Shown: positions 8,037 to 15,466, counted from the stretch's first letter. The stretch: 17,339 nucleotides of DNA from JAEZFI01 sp044508215 (GCA_044508215.1 JBIQID010000061.1:1-17339), one strand, 5' to 3'. A program made the numbers and translations. Notes: a model not told the origin generated them from the letters alone.

Positions 8037-9596
8037 TCAGTGGAAGGCACCACGGGGGCTGCCGGCGATCCGCTCGAGGCCGGGGCGACCGGCCACCACC
8101 CGGAAACCTGCGATCGTCCACACCGGCGAGTCCTCGAGCGACGTGTCGACGCGGCGGATGCGGAACGTGCACTCCTCGGGCGTGACGTCGACAGTGACCC
8201 ACCCCTGGTCCATCAGGTTCAGGTAGCGCATGTCGGGGTTCTGGCTCACCACCCACTGCTCGCCCGCGCGGATCAGCTCCTCGGCGACCTGGACCGGGAG
8301 GTCGGAGAAGTACGCCTCGCGCACGTCGGGGTCGGCCGTGAGCGACCCGGCGACCACGTCGGTGGCCACGGGGGGCGACGAGCGGTCCGGGCACAGGTCC
8401 GACGCCATCGCGATGTGCGTGTGCGCCGAGCAGAAGACCGTGTTCTCGACGTCGCGCTCGGCGAGGAACCGGAGCAGGTCCCGCCGCTCGGCCTTGTAGT
8501 TGTCCCACGCCTCGTTCGGTGCGTAGATCGCCGCGTCGGGCGGGAGGGACGGGTCGAGCGAGCGCAGCCACTCGAGGTCGAGCAGGCGCCACGGGTTGAT
8601 GTTGTAGGGGTTGCCCACCACCTTCCACGTGGCGGTCGAGCCGGCCAGCCCCCCGGTGAACCAGCGGTACTGGTCCACGCCCAGGGTGGAGCGCGTCGGG
8701 TCCCACGCCTCGTCCATCTCCGGTGGGTGCCGGTGGGCGCGGACGTCGATCATGAACAGGTCGGCCAGGTCGCCCCACCCGAACGAGCGCTGCGGCTGGC
8801 GGTCGCCCGGGTCGAGCACCGGCATGTGCTCGAACCACGCCTGCTTCGCGTTCGACATCCGAGGCTCGGGGAACGTGCTGTCCACGCCGTTCGCGAACTC
8901 GCCGTCGTCCCACATCGCCACCAGGGGAACGGCGGCGTGGAGGTCGCGCAGGAGCGGCTGGGCGTGCCAGCGGCGGTAGCTGTCGCGGTACTGCCCGAGC
9001 GTCTGGGTGCCGGTGTCGGAGACGTACACGTAGTCGCCGAGGTGCATCAGCAGGTCGACGCCCTCCTCGGCGATCCGCCGATGGGCCACGAACCAGCTGT
9101 CGTTGATCTGCTGGCACGACGCGAACGCGAACCGGAGGTGGTCGGGCGACGAGCCGGGCGCGGGTGCGGTGCGGAGACGACCCAGCCGGCTCTCGGCGTC
9201 GTCGGTCTCGAAGCGGTAGGAGTACCAGCGGTCCGGCGAGAGCCCGGTGACCCGGAGCGCCACGCTGTGGCCGGTCGCCGCGGTGGCCACCGCGGTGCCG
9301 CCCGCGCGGATCACTTCCGGCGCCCCGTCGTCGCCCACCATCCAGCGGATGCTGACCGGTGAACCGTCGGCCGGCGGTGCCACGCGCGTCCAGATCACCG
9401 TGCCGTCGGGCAGCGGGTCACCGGCCTTCACGCCGTCGGGGAACGAGCCTCCCTCCGGCGCACCGGGCGGCGGGTACCGCCGCGTCCCCGGCTCGGGTGC
9501 GCACGCCGCCGCCAGCGGCACCGCCCCGAGTGCCGCCAGCGCCGTGAGCAGCTGTCGCCTGCTCATCCCACCGCCGTCGGCCGCCGTCACCCGCAC
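8037..9596 (-). CDS. phoD: PhoD-like alkaline phosphatase/phosphodiesterase, Tat-exported
   Basis: Metallophosphatase of the PhoD family, predicted to act outside the membrane on phosphate mono- or diesters. With the GTG at 9596 it has 519 aa. That start is favoured by GGGAGG six bases upstream; ATG 9566 (MSRRQLL) is an alternative that would shorten the leader by ten residues. The signal is twin-arginine (SRRQLLTALAALGA, residues 12-25), with Cys32 after PLAAA, so it may be a lipoprotein. An N-terminal beta-sandwich domain is followed by the catalytic part: FASCQQ (Cys161), HLGDYVY (Asp188), MWDDGE (Asp230/231), FMIDVRAHR (Asp284) and SAHTHIAM (His392/394). Two motifs differ from the common PhoD forms: WDDHE has Gly in place of His, and the late GDxH-type motif reads SAHTH. 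Substrate is therefore uncertain. It lies 44 bp downstream of nrtR and 42 bp upstream of the two-component genes. Confidence 0.85.
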   Translation of the reverse strand: MRVTAADGGGMSRRQLLTALAALGAVPLAAACAPEPGTRRYPPPGAPEGGSFPDGVKAGDPLPDGTVIWTRVAPPADGSPVSIRWMVGDDGAPEVIRAGGTAVATAATGHSVALRVTGLSPDRWYSYRFETDDAESRLGRLRTAPAPGSSPDHLRFAFASCQQINDSWFVAHRRIAEEGVDLLMHLGDYVYVSDTGTQTLGQYRDSYRRWHAQPLLRDLHAAVPLVAMWDDGEFANGVDSTFPEPRMSNAKQAWFEHMPVLDPGDRQPQRSFGWGDLADLFMIDVRAHRHPPEMDEAWDPTRSTLGVDQYRWFTGGLAGSTATWKVVGNPYNINPWRLLDLEWLRSLDPSLPPDAAIYAPNEAWDNYKAERRDLLRFLAERDVENTVFCSAHTHIAMASDLCPDRSSPPVATDVVAGSLTADPDVREAYFSDLPVQVAEELIRAGEQWVVSQNPDMRYLNLMDQGWVTVDVTPEECTFRIRRVDTSLEDSPVWTIAGFRVVAGRPGLERIAGSPRGAFH

Positions 9597-9640
9597 TTCT
9601 CGCCTCCCGCCCATGGGCGCGAGGGTACGTGCACCTCCGC

Positions 9641-10447
9641 TCAGAGGTCTCCCCCGGCCTCCGGTCGCAGGATCGGCACGGTGAGGGTCGACCGGGGCCC
9701 CCGTTCGAACAGGACCGCCGGCTTGCCCCGGCCCAGGTTCACGGTCTCGCCGGTGGGCGTGATGAAGCCGGGGGTCGACGTCACCTTGCGACGGAAGTTC
9801 GCGGCGTGCAGCTCCACGCCCCACGTCGCCTCGTAGACCCGGCGCAGGTCGGCGACCGTGAACGGCTCGGTGACGAAGTAGGTGGCGAGGTTCGTGTACT
9901 CGAGCTTGGCCCGGGCGCGTTCCACTGCGGTGTCGATGATGCGGGCGTGGTCGAAGGCGAGGTCGGGCCCGTCGTCGCCGCCGAGGTCCTCGATCGCCCA
10001 GAAGCGTGCTGCCGATGCGTCCGAGCCGGCGGACGGCGTCGGCAGGTCGGGCACGAACGCCAGGTACGCCACCGAGATCACGTCGCCCCGAGGGTCCCTG
10101 CCGGGGTCGCCGAACGTCGCGAGCTGCTCGATGTGCGCGTCGTCGAGGTCGACGCCGGTCTCCTCCGCCAGCTCGCGGGTGGCGACGGAGTCGAGCGACT
10201 CGTCGGGGTTCCGGAAGCCGCCCGGCAGCGCCCAGTCGCCACGGAACGGGTGCCCGGCCCGCTGGATCAGGAGGACCGACAGGCGGCCCTGGTGGATGGT
10301 GAGCGCTGCCACGTCGACCGTGACGGACGGGCGGTGGTAGCGGGACGGGTCGTACGCGGCGAGGAACTCCTCCTCGGTCGCGGCGTCCTCGGCCAGGGAG
10401 GCCGCGTCGGCCTCCCTGGCGCTGAGCGGTGCGGTCTGCGAGGTCAC
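9641..10447 (-). CDS. nrtR: NrtR-type transcriptional regulator of NAD metabolism (Nudix + winged helix)
   Basis: 268-aa protein with an N-terminal Nudix domain and a C-terminal winged helix, the architecture of NrtR, which represses NAD synthesis and salvage genes and responds to ADP-ribose or related NAD metabolites. The Nudix box is complete: Gly77-x5-Glu83-x7-ArgGluLeuAlaGluGluThrGlyVal (91-99), so hydrolase activity may be retained. The C-terminal part contains YTNLATYFV, FTVADLRRVYE and NFRRKVTSTPGFI, as in NrtR DNA-binding domains. It starts with GTG in a GTGA overlap with the pncA stop, so it is the last gene of pncB-pncA-nrtR and is translationally coupled. The context of two NAD-salvage genes makes NrtR much more likely than a housekeeping ADP-ribose or ADP-sugar pyrophosphatase, which would lack the second domain. 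Regulation is probably autogenous through the palindrome upstream of pncB. Confidence 0.87.
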   Translation of the reverse strand: MTSQTAPLSAREADAASLAEDAATEEEFLAAYDPSRYHRPSVTVDVAALTIHQGRLSVLLIQRAGHPFRGDWALPGGFRNPDESLDSVATRELAEETGVDLDDAHIEQLATFGDPGRDPRGDVISVAYLAFVPDLPTPSAGSDASAARFWAIEDLGGDDGPDLAFDHARIIDTAVERARAKLEYTNLATYFVTEPFTVADLRRVYEATWGVELHAANFRRKVTSTPGFITPTGETVNLGRGKPAVLFERGPRSTLTVPILRPEAGGDL

Positions 10448-11112
10448 GGGGCCCCCGCCGCCGCATGCTCGACCACCGTCGCTGCGTCGACCACGGCGAC
10501 CCCCGCGTCCACCATCCGGTCGATCGCAGCCAGGTCGTCACCCGGCCGGACGTTCACCGCCGCAGCGGCGTCCGACACGAACTGCACGCGGAACCCTGCC
10601 TCGGCGGCGTCCACGGCGGTGGCCGCGACGCAGTAGTCGGTGGCGAACCCGGCGACCACGACGTCGGTGACGCCGGCCTCCGCCAGCAGCTCGGCGAGGC
10701 CGGTCCCCACCGTCTCGCCGTCGGCGGCGACCATCGAGAACGCCGAGTACCCGTCCTCGTCGCCGGTCCCCTTGCGGACGAGGCAGGCGGTCGGCGGCAC
10801 CCGCAGGTCGTCGTGCAGCTCGGCACCCCAGGTGCCGGCGACGCAGTGGGGCGGCCATGGACCGCCGTCGGCCTCGAAGTGCGGGGTGCGCTCGGGGTGC
10901 CAGTCGGCCGAGAGGACGACGAGCCAGCCGGCCGCGGTCGCCGCCTCGACCAGGTCGTTCACCGCCGGGATGCGCGCCGGGGCGCCGCTCACCGAGAGGG
11001 CGCCGGCGGGGTCGACGAAGTCGTTCTGGGCATCGACCACGACGAGGGCGCTCCGGGCGCGTCGAGGAGCTGCGTCGGGGACGGTGATGTTCGGGTGGGT
11101 GGCAGTGCTCAT
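10444..11112 (-). CDS. pncA: Nicotinamidase PncA
   Basis: Hydrolyses nicotinamide to nicotinate and ammonia, the first step of the nicotinamide salvage route, in the cytoplasm. 222 aa, isochorismatase-like fold. The Asp-Lys-Cys triad is present: Asp27 (VVVDAQNDF), Lys114 (VRKGT) and Cys151 (FATDYCVAATA). Metal ligands match those known in mycobacterial PncA: Asp70 and His72 (SADWHP), His78 and His89 (WPPHC). The N-terminus is about 19 residues longer than short homologues and looks disordered. The ATG at 11112 overlaps the pncB stop as ATGA and is preceded by AGGAGG seven bases upstream. The open frame continues far upstream inside pncB without coding meaning. The product feeds the enzyme encoded by pncB in the same operon. 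Confidence 0.96.
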   Translation of the reverse strand: MSTATHPNITVPDAAPRRARSALVVVDAQNDFVDPAGALSVSGAPARIPAVNDLVEAATAAGWLVVLSADWHPERTPHFEADGGPWPPHCVAGTWGAELHDDLRVPPTACLVRKGTGDEDGYSAFSMVAADGETVGTGLAELLAEAGVTDVVVAGFATDYCVAATAVDAAEAGFRVQFVSDAAAAVNVRPGDDLAAIDRMVDAGVAVVDAATVVEHAAAGAP

Positions 11113-12494
11113 GTGGGGACCTCCTGGTCGGCGAGCACCGGCTGGGGGTGCGGTTCGGGGGTGGTGGCTGGCAGCGGGGTGGCGTCGAGCGCCGGCGGTC
11201 CGTCGCTGAGGTCGAGGGCGTCGGGGTGCAGCTCGGCGAGCGAGGCGGCGCAGCGCTCGCGGGCCGCCTCGACCGAGGCCTCGGCGACGACCGCCCCGGC
11301 CCGCATCAGCGGCACCTGGAGCGGTCGTGCCGTCCCGCCACCGAGGTCGGCGGGTGGGACATCGCCCGGCAGCACCGTCTCGGCGGTGGCTCGACCCGCT
11401 GGGTCGAGGATCCGCTCGGCGTACTTGCGGCCGCCGATCGAGACCTTGCCGGCGCTGGTCTTGGCCACCGGGTGCTGCGGACCGGTGGGGTCCGCCGGGT
11501 CGGCGATCGCCACGAGCTTGTAGACCATCTCCGCCGTCGGGGCGCCCGAGCCGACCACCACCTGGGTGCCGGCGAGGTAGCGGTCGATCGGTGCGCCGGC
11601 CAGCGCTGCGATCCGGTGCTCGTCGAGGTCGCCCGACACCACGATGCGCGTGTCGGGCGCACCTGCCGCGTCGAGCTGGGCCCGGGCGGCCACGGCCTCG
11701 GCGGCGAGGTCGCCCGAGTCGATCCGCACGGCGGCGGGGACGCCGCCCACGGCAGCGCAGGCGGCGACGGCGTTCGCGATCCCCGTGGCGACGTCGTAGG
11801 TGTCCACCAGGAACGTGGTGCCGACGCCGAACGCCGCCACCTGCGCGTCGAACGCCTCGCGCTCGGTGCGGTGGGCGAGGGTGAAGGCGTGCATCGCGGT
11901 GCCGGCGGTCGGCACGCCGTGGCGGCGGCCCGCCTCCAGGTTCGACGTGACGTCGAACCCGCCGATGTAGGCCGCCCGGGCTGCAGCGACCGCCGCCTCC
12001 TCGTGCGTCCGCCGTCCGCCCGCCTCGATGAGGAACCGTCCACCGGCTGCCACCCTCATCCGCGCAGCGGCGGCAGCGACCGCCGAGTCGTGGTTGAAGA
12101 TCGAGAGCAGCACCGTCTCGAGCACCATCGCCTCGGCGAAGGGGCCCGTGACCGTGAGCACCGGCGAGTGGGGGAAGTACAGCTCGCCCTCGGCGTAGCC
12201 GTCGACGTCGCCGCTGAACGCGAAGTCGGCGAGGTGGTCGAGGGTCGCCTCCGACACCACCCCGGCGGTGCGGAGGTGCTCCAGCTCGGCCTCGTCGAAG
12301 CGGAACGCCTCGACCGCCGCCAGCGCCCGCGCGGTGCCGGCGACGACGCCGTACCGCCGGCCCTTCGGCAGCCGACGGGCGAACAGCTCGAAGGTGGCGG
12401 TGCAACCGGCGACACCGGAGCCGAGCGCGGCCTCCAGCGCCGTGAGCTCGTAGTGATCGGTCATGAAGGCGGTGGTGGTGGTCGTGGGCGCCAT
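11109..12494 (-). CDS. pncB: Nicotinate phosphoribosyltransferase PncB
   Basis: Joins nicotinate to PRPP to give nicotinate mononucleotide (Preiss-Handler pathway), coupled to ATP hydrolysis; cytoplasmic. 461 aa, with the N-terminal signature MTDHYELTALEAAL (11-24), FELFARRLPKGRRYGV, then TAGTAMHAF with the probable phospho-acceptor His202, and RIDSGDL for ribose-phosphate binding. I chose the ATG at 12494 because GGAG precedes it by five bases and the family signature follows directly; the frame extends to 12557 but that stretch contains the promoter palindrome. First gene of pncB-pncA-nrtR with 4-bp overlaps at both junctions. The C-terminal 60 residues are Pro/Asp-rich and probably flexible. 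Confidence 0.95.
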   Translation of the reverse strand: MAPTTTTTAFMTDHYELTALEAALGSGVAGCTATFELFARRLPKGRRYGVVAGTARALAAVEAFRFDEAELEHLRTAGVVSEATLDHLADFAFSGDVDGYAEGELYFPHSPVLTVTGPFAEAMVLETVLLSIFNHDSAVAAAAARMRVAAGGRFLIEAGGRRTHEEAAVAAARAAYIGGFDVTSNLEAGRRHGVPTAGTAMHAFTLAHRTEREAFDAQVAAFGVGTTFLVDTYDVATGIANAVAACAAVGGVPAAVRIDSGDLAAEAVAARAQLDAAGAPDTRIVVSGDLDEHRIAALAGAPIDRYLAGTQVVVGSGAPTAEMVYKLVAIADPADPTGPQHPVAKTSAGKVSIGGRKYAERILDPAGRATAETVLPGDVPPADLGGGTARPLQVPLMRAGAVVAEASVEAARERCAASLAELHPDALDLSDGPPALDATPLPATTPEPHPQPVLADQEVPT

Positions 12495-12514
12495 GGCCAC
12501 TCCAAACGCTCGCC

Positions 12515-12533
12515 GAGAGTTCCTATAACTCTC
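12515..12533. promoter_or_regulatory. Palindrome upstream of pncB, likely NrtR operator
   Basis: GAGAGTT-N5-AACTCTC is a perfect inverted repeat with 7-bp arms, AT-richer than its surroundings, 20 bp before the pncB start. On the minus strand the centre reads TATAGG, a possible -10, with TAGACT 19 bases upstream as a weak -35, so a bound repressor would cover the promoter. Assignment to NrtR rests on the regulator gene in the same operon, not on a known consensus match. Confidence 0.6.
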
Positions 12534-12587
12534 ACGCTGAGTTGTTAGTCTACGCACGGCGACGCAGAGCGCAACCCCCCTTCTCAG

Positions 12588-14189
12588 TCAGTCGTAGCGG
12601 CCCTCGGCCCACCAGCAGCCGGCCTCGAGCGCCAGGAGGTGCGCCTCGCCGGCCTCGTCGACCACCTGGAAGCGAGCACGGCGTCGGTGGGCGATCGGGT
12701 CCCACCAGCGCTCGTCGACCAGCCATGGGCCCGCCCACCGTTCGACCCGCCGCCAGCCTCCTCCGTCGATCGACACCCGGGCGGGCGGCGCGGACACCGC
12801 TCCCCTGCCGGTCACGGCCACGGGGACATCGGAGCGGTCCACCACCTGGGCCGGCAGCGGGCGGGGGTGCACCACGGTGGGCTGCGGGCCGGGGATCGAT
12901 CCCGGCCACGGGCGCCTCCCCTCGTCGCGGGTCTCCGTCCCCGACCCGACGCGGGGCGAGGTGGCGTCGACCAGCTCGATGGGGACCAGCCGCACCTGCT
13001 CCGCCGGCCCGCGACCGCCGGCCACCTCGGGCATGCACACCGCGGCGGGACCCACCATGGCGGCGAGGCGGGCGGCGGCGCGCCGGGCGCGGTCGTCGCG
13101 GGCGTCGGCGCCACCCCACAGGCCCTCCTGGCGTCCCAGCGCCGCGCCCACGTCCTCGGGGCGGATCTCGATGCGGCACACCCCGCCCCGCCCCACTGCG
13201 CCGGGGCGGGAGAGCCAGCCGTCGAGCTGCCAGCGGATCCGCTGGGCGATGGCCGGTGCAGTGAGCGCTCCCCCGTCGCGCCAGACCCGCTCCACCACCG
13301 CGCCGCCCGTGGTGTGCAGCGCGACCGCCACCCGGGACGCCGCCAGCCCTCTCGCCGCGAGGCCCTCGCAGAAGCCGTCCGCGAGCGACTTCCCGGCGAA
13401 CGCGGCCTGGTCGACCCGCTCCGCCGGCGGATCCAGCTCCATGGAGGCGCAGAGGTCGGGGGACGGCTCCTGGAGCGACGGCAGCCGCTCGTCGAGGCCC
13501 CTCGCCAGTCGGTGGGCGATCGCCCCCTCGGGACCGAAGCGGTCCACCACCGACGTGGCGCCCAGGGCAGCCAGGTCAGCGAGGTGGCAGAGGCCCAGGC
13601 GGACGAACACGTCGGTCAGCTCGGTGCTGCACGGGCCGGGCGAGGCGAGCACCGAGACGGGCATCGGCGCCACGAAGCCGGGGCTCTCGCCCGGCGGCAC
13701 CACCACCGGCGGGGTCCCAGGCAGGTCGAGGCCGCACCGCGCCGCCAGCGAGGCGGGGAACGGGCCGTCGGCCACCCCCACACCCACGCCACAGCTGCTC
13801 GGCCCGAGCTGGCGGGTGACCACGTCGTGGACGCGGGCCGCGAGCGCGTCGTCGCCCCCGAAGTAGCGCGACGGCCCGCGGGTGGGGAGCAGGCACGTGC
13901 CGGGGTGGGTCACCTCGAGGCGGGCAGCGGTGTCCTCGAGCGAGGCGATGACCCGCTCGAAGGCGCGTGCCTCCACGTCGACGTCGCGCTCGACGACCAA
14001 CACGTCGGGGCAACGACGCTGTGCCTCCCTCCGGCGGAGACCGTTGGCCAGCCCGGCGGCGCGGGCGGCGGCGGACGTAGCGACCACGCGGTTGGCGCGG
14101 ACGACGGCGACGGGTCGGTGGGCGGGATGGCCGAGGGCCACCACCGGCCAGTCACGGCACGTCACCACCAGGGTGCGGACGGGCTCCAC
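12588..14189 (-). CDS. imuB: ImuB, catalytically inactive Y-family polymerase homologue of the mutasome
   Basis: Adaptor protein that ties DnaE2 and ImuA' to the sliding clamp during mutagenic repair; does not itself polymerise. 533 aa of Y-family fold. Where active DinB proteins have an acidic motif of the DxDaFFA type, this protein has VTCRDWPVVAL (9-19), and the second acidic cluster is replaced by LLPTRGPSRYFGG, so the metal-binding residues are missing as expected for ImuB. A clamp-binding motif QEGLWG is at 354-359, matching the Q-x-x-L-W-G pattern of the mycobacterial protein. The C-terminus (WDP, RRARFQVV, ending CWWAEGRYD) is typical of ImuB. It starts with GTG six bases after the imuA' stop, preceded by GGGGTGA, so the pair is co-translated. 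The next gene downstream, pncB, has its own promoter. Confidence 0.94.
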   Translation of the reverse strand: MEPVRTLVVTCRDWPVVALGHPAHRPVAVVRANRVVATSAAARAAGLANGLRRREAQRRCPDVLVVERDVDVEARAFERVIASLEDTAARLEVTHPGTCLLPTRGPSRYFGGDDALAARVHDVVTRQLGPSSCGVGVGVADGPFPASLAARCGLDLPGTPPVVVPPGESPGFVAPMPVSVLASPGPCSTELTDVFVRLGLCHLADLAALGATSVVDRFGPEGAIAHRLARGLDERLPSLQEPSPDLCASMELDPPAERVDQAAFAGKSLADGFCEGLAARGLAASRVAVALHTTGGAVVERVWRDGGALTAPAIAQRIRWQLDGWLSRPGAVGRGGVCRIEIRPEDVGAALGRQEGLWGGADARDDRARRAAARLAAMVGPAAVCMPEVAGGRGPAEQVRLVPIELVDATSPRVGSGTETRDEGRRPWPGSIPGPQPTVVHPRPLPAQVVDRSDVPVAVTGRGAVSAPPARVSIDGGGWRRVERWAGPWLVDERWWDPIAHRRRARFQVVDEAGEAHLLALEAGCWWAEGRYD

Positions 14190-14195
14190 GGCGGT

Positions 14196-15038
14196 TCACC
14201 CCGTCCGGGCGGCCTTCGGGTGCGGCGCATCGGGGCGGGAGCGGAAGGGCAGCACGCTGGCATCCGCAGCCTCGCCCTGCTCCTGTCGGGTGCGCCGCTC
14301 GCCCAACTCCACGACGCCGCCCGTGGAGGGGAGCCACAGCTCGAGGCTGCGCCGCCGACCCGCTGCCCGACGCCCCTCGGCCGACACGAGCACCGAGCGG
14401 GCCAGGAGGCGGCCGTGACCGTGCCCGATCCCGGTCCAGCGACGTGGCGTGCTGTGGAGGCGCACGTCGGGCTCGGACGGCCAGGCGAACCGGGCGGCGA
14501 GCACCACGAGGACGGCGCCCCGCTCGCGGGCCCGAGCGGAGAGGCGGCGGGCGTCGGCGGCGCGCACGGCATGGTCGGGCGACACCACCACGATGTCGAC
14601 CGCGTCGACCAGGGCAGCCGTGACCGTGGCCCACGAGCCCACCGGCACCTGGGTGACGACCAGGGTGCGAGCGGGGTCGACGCCCGCCTGCGCTGCTGCC
14701 GCCCAGCCCATGGTGGCGGTGCCGACGAACCCCACCCACGACCCCTCGGCAGATGCGGCAGCGGTGAGGCCCAGCGCCAGGGAGGTGGCCCCCACACCCT
14801 CGACCGCCACCAGCGTGCCCCGCTGGAGGGCGCCCAGCGGGAGGAGCGGTGCCAGCGCGTCGACCACCGGCAGGCGGCGCTCTGCGGCCAGCGTGGTGGG
14901 TCGCACCGCGCCCGCCAGGTCGCGCAGGCGGGCGACGGTGGCGGCGCGATCGCTGGCCCCGGCGGCACCGGGCAGGAGGCGGTCCGCTTCGACGGCACCA
15001 GCCGTCGGGTCCCCAGCGGTGGCTTCGAGAGCCGACAT
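14196..15038 (-). CDS. imuA': ImuA'-type SOS mutasome accessory protein
   Basis: Accessory protein of the ImuB-DnaE2 mutasome, 280 aa, with a RecA-like core. The P-loop region reads VEGVGATSLALG (79-90): it has the glycine pattern but lacks the usual GK[ST] lysine, as in mycobacterial ImuA'-type proteins, so ATP binding is doubtful. The pattern LPLGALQRGTLVAVEG just before it and DIVVVSPDHAVRAADARRLSARARERGAVLVVL later are typical of the family. The C-terminal 60 residues are charged and probably flexible. The ATG at 15038 is chosen because it lies directly after the SOS promoter; an upstream frame to 15155 would run through the LexA box. No Shine-Dalgarno is seen, so a leaderless transcript is likely. 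It is the first gene of the imuA'-imuB unit. Confidence 0.88.
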   Translation of the reverse strand: MSALEATAGDPTAGAVEADRLLPGAAGASDRAATVARLRDLAGAVRPTTLAAERRLPVVDALAPLLPLGALQRGTLVAVEGVGATSLALGLTAAASAEGSWVGFVGTATMGWAAAAQAGVDPARTLVVTQVPVGSWATVTAALVDAVDIVVVSPDHAVRAADARRLSARARERGAVLVVLAARFAWPSEPDVRLHSTPRRWTGIGHGHGRLLARSVLVSAEGRRAAGRRRSLELWLPSTGGVVELGERRTRQEQGEAADASVLPFRSRPDAPHPKAARTG

Positions 15039-15049
15039 GTCCGCCAGTA

Positions 15050-15065
15050 TCGAACATCCGTTCGA
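15050..15065 (-). promoter_or_regulatory. LexA/SOS box of imuA'-imuB
   Basis: TCGAACATCCGTTCGA on the plus strand: perfect 6-bp arms around 4 bases, a full match to the actinobacterial LexA site. It ends 11 bp before the imuA' ATG. On the minus strand it is followed by TACTGGCGGAC and then ATG; TACTGG (15049-15044) is the probable -10, leaving almost no leader. Confidence 0.93.
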
Positions 15066-15108
15066 TCCCCGCAACCGGGGTCGAACACCTCCGTGGAGGC
15101 GGCCGGGA

Positions 15109-15441
15109 CTACCCCTCTGCGGGCTCTCCCACGTCGATCTTCGGAGGCTCCACACCCGGCACGTAGTAGGTGTAGAGGTCCTCGATGATCTCCTTCACGC
15201 CGTCGAGGTCGCGGCCCCGCTCGGGCAGCACGGTCACCACGTTGCTGTTCACGTGGACGTGCTCGATGCCGCCCCGGGCGAACAGCCGGCGCGCCAGCTC
15301 GTCAGCGGGGAAGACCCCGTCGATCACCGAGTCGGCGTCGTAGGTCTCGTGGCCGGTGCCGGTGAGGATCCGGTTGAGCTCGTAGCGGACGACACCGCCA
15401 CGACGTGACGGCTTCTCGAGGACGGTGACGGGCTGGCCCAT
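15109..15441 (-). CDS. Small protein with Nfu/NifU N-terminal-like domain
   Basis: 110-aa cytoplasmic protein. Residues about 5-95 resemble the Nfu N-terminal domain (PF08712 type): an N-terminal strand region (VTVLEKPSR, VVRYELNRIL), then the helix ADELARRLFARGGIEHVHVNSNVVTVLPERG and DLDGVKEIIEDL, which correspond to the family pattern of a helix before a VxxV strand and a K/W-x-x-I helix. The C-terminal CxxC iron-sulfur domain found in full Nfu proteins is absent, so a role as an iron-sulfur scaffold is not supported; stand-alone versions have no clear function. Start ATG 15441 has no strong ribosome binding site. Its stop TAG lies 70 bp before imuA' on the same strand, but the SOS promoter between them suggests separate control. 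Confidence 0.62.
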   Translation of the reverse strand: MGQPVTVLEKPSRRGGVVRYELNRILTGTGHETYDADSVIDGVFPADELARRLFARGGIEHVHVNSNVVTVLPERGRDLDGVKEIIEDLYTYYVPGVEPPKIDVGEPAEG

Positions 15442-15466
15442 GGCGGTGGATCGTAGTGGTGGGGCT

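Noticed and set aside
3503..9362. Very long plus-strand open frames opposite dnaE2, the kinase, the regulator and phoD
   Set aside because: These are antisense shadows caused by high GC third positions; their translations are Arg/Gly/His/Val-rich with no recognisable domain, while the minus strand carries clear protein families. One even runs through the N gap.
11113..12405. Possible long N-terminal extension of pncA through pncB
   Set aside because: Arg-rich shadow frame; ATG 11112 has AGGAGG and begins a normal nicotinamidase.
12182..12453. Small open frames inside pncB on either strand
   Set aside because: No start signals or families; pncB is intact and conserved throughout.
15067..15080. 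CCCCG-CAAC-CGGGG hairpin between the Nfu-like gene and imuA'
   Set aside because: Five-bp GC stem without a T tract; such stems are frequent by chance here and it overlaps the imuA' upstream promoter region.
15081..15086. Second TCGAAC half-site upstream of imuA'
   Set aside because: The expected partner GTTCGA is absent (CCGTGG is there instead), so it is not a second SOS box.
12639..15188. Plus-strand open frame of about 850 codons opposite imuB-imuA'
   Set aside because: Low-complexity composition, no ribosome binding site or domain, and it reads across the imuA' LexA box; the opposite strand is unambiguous.
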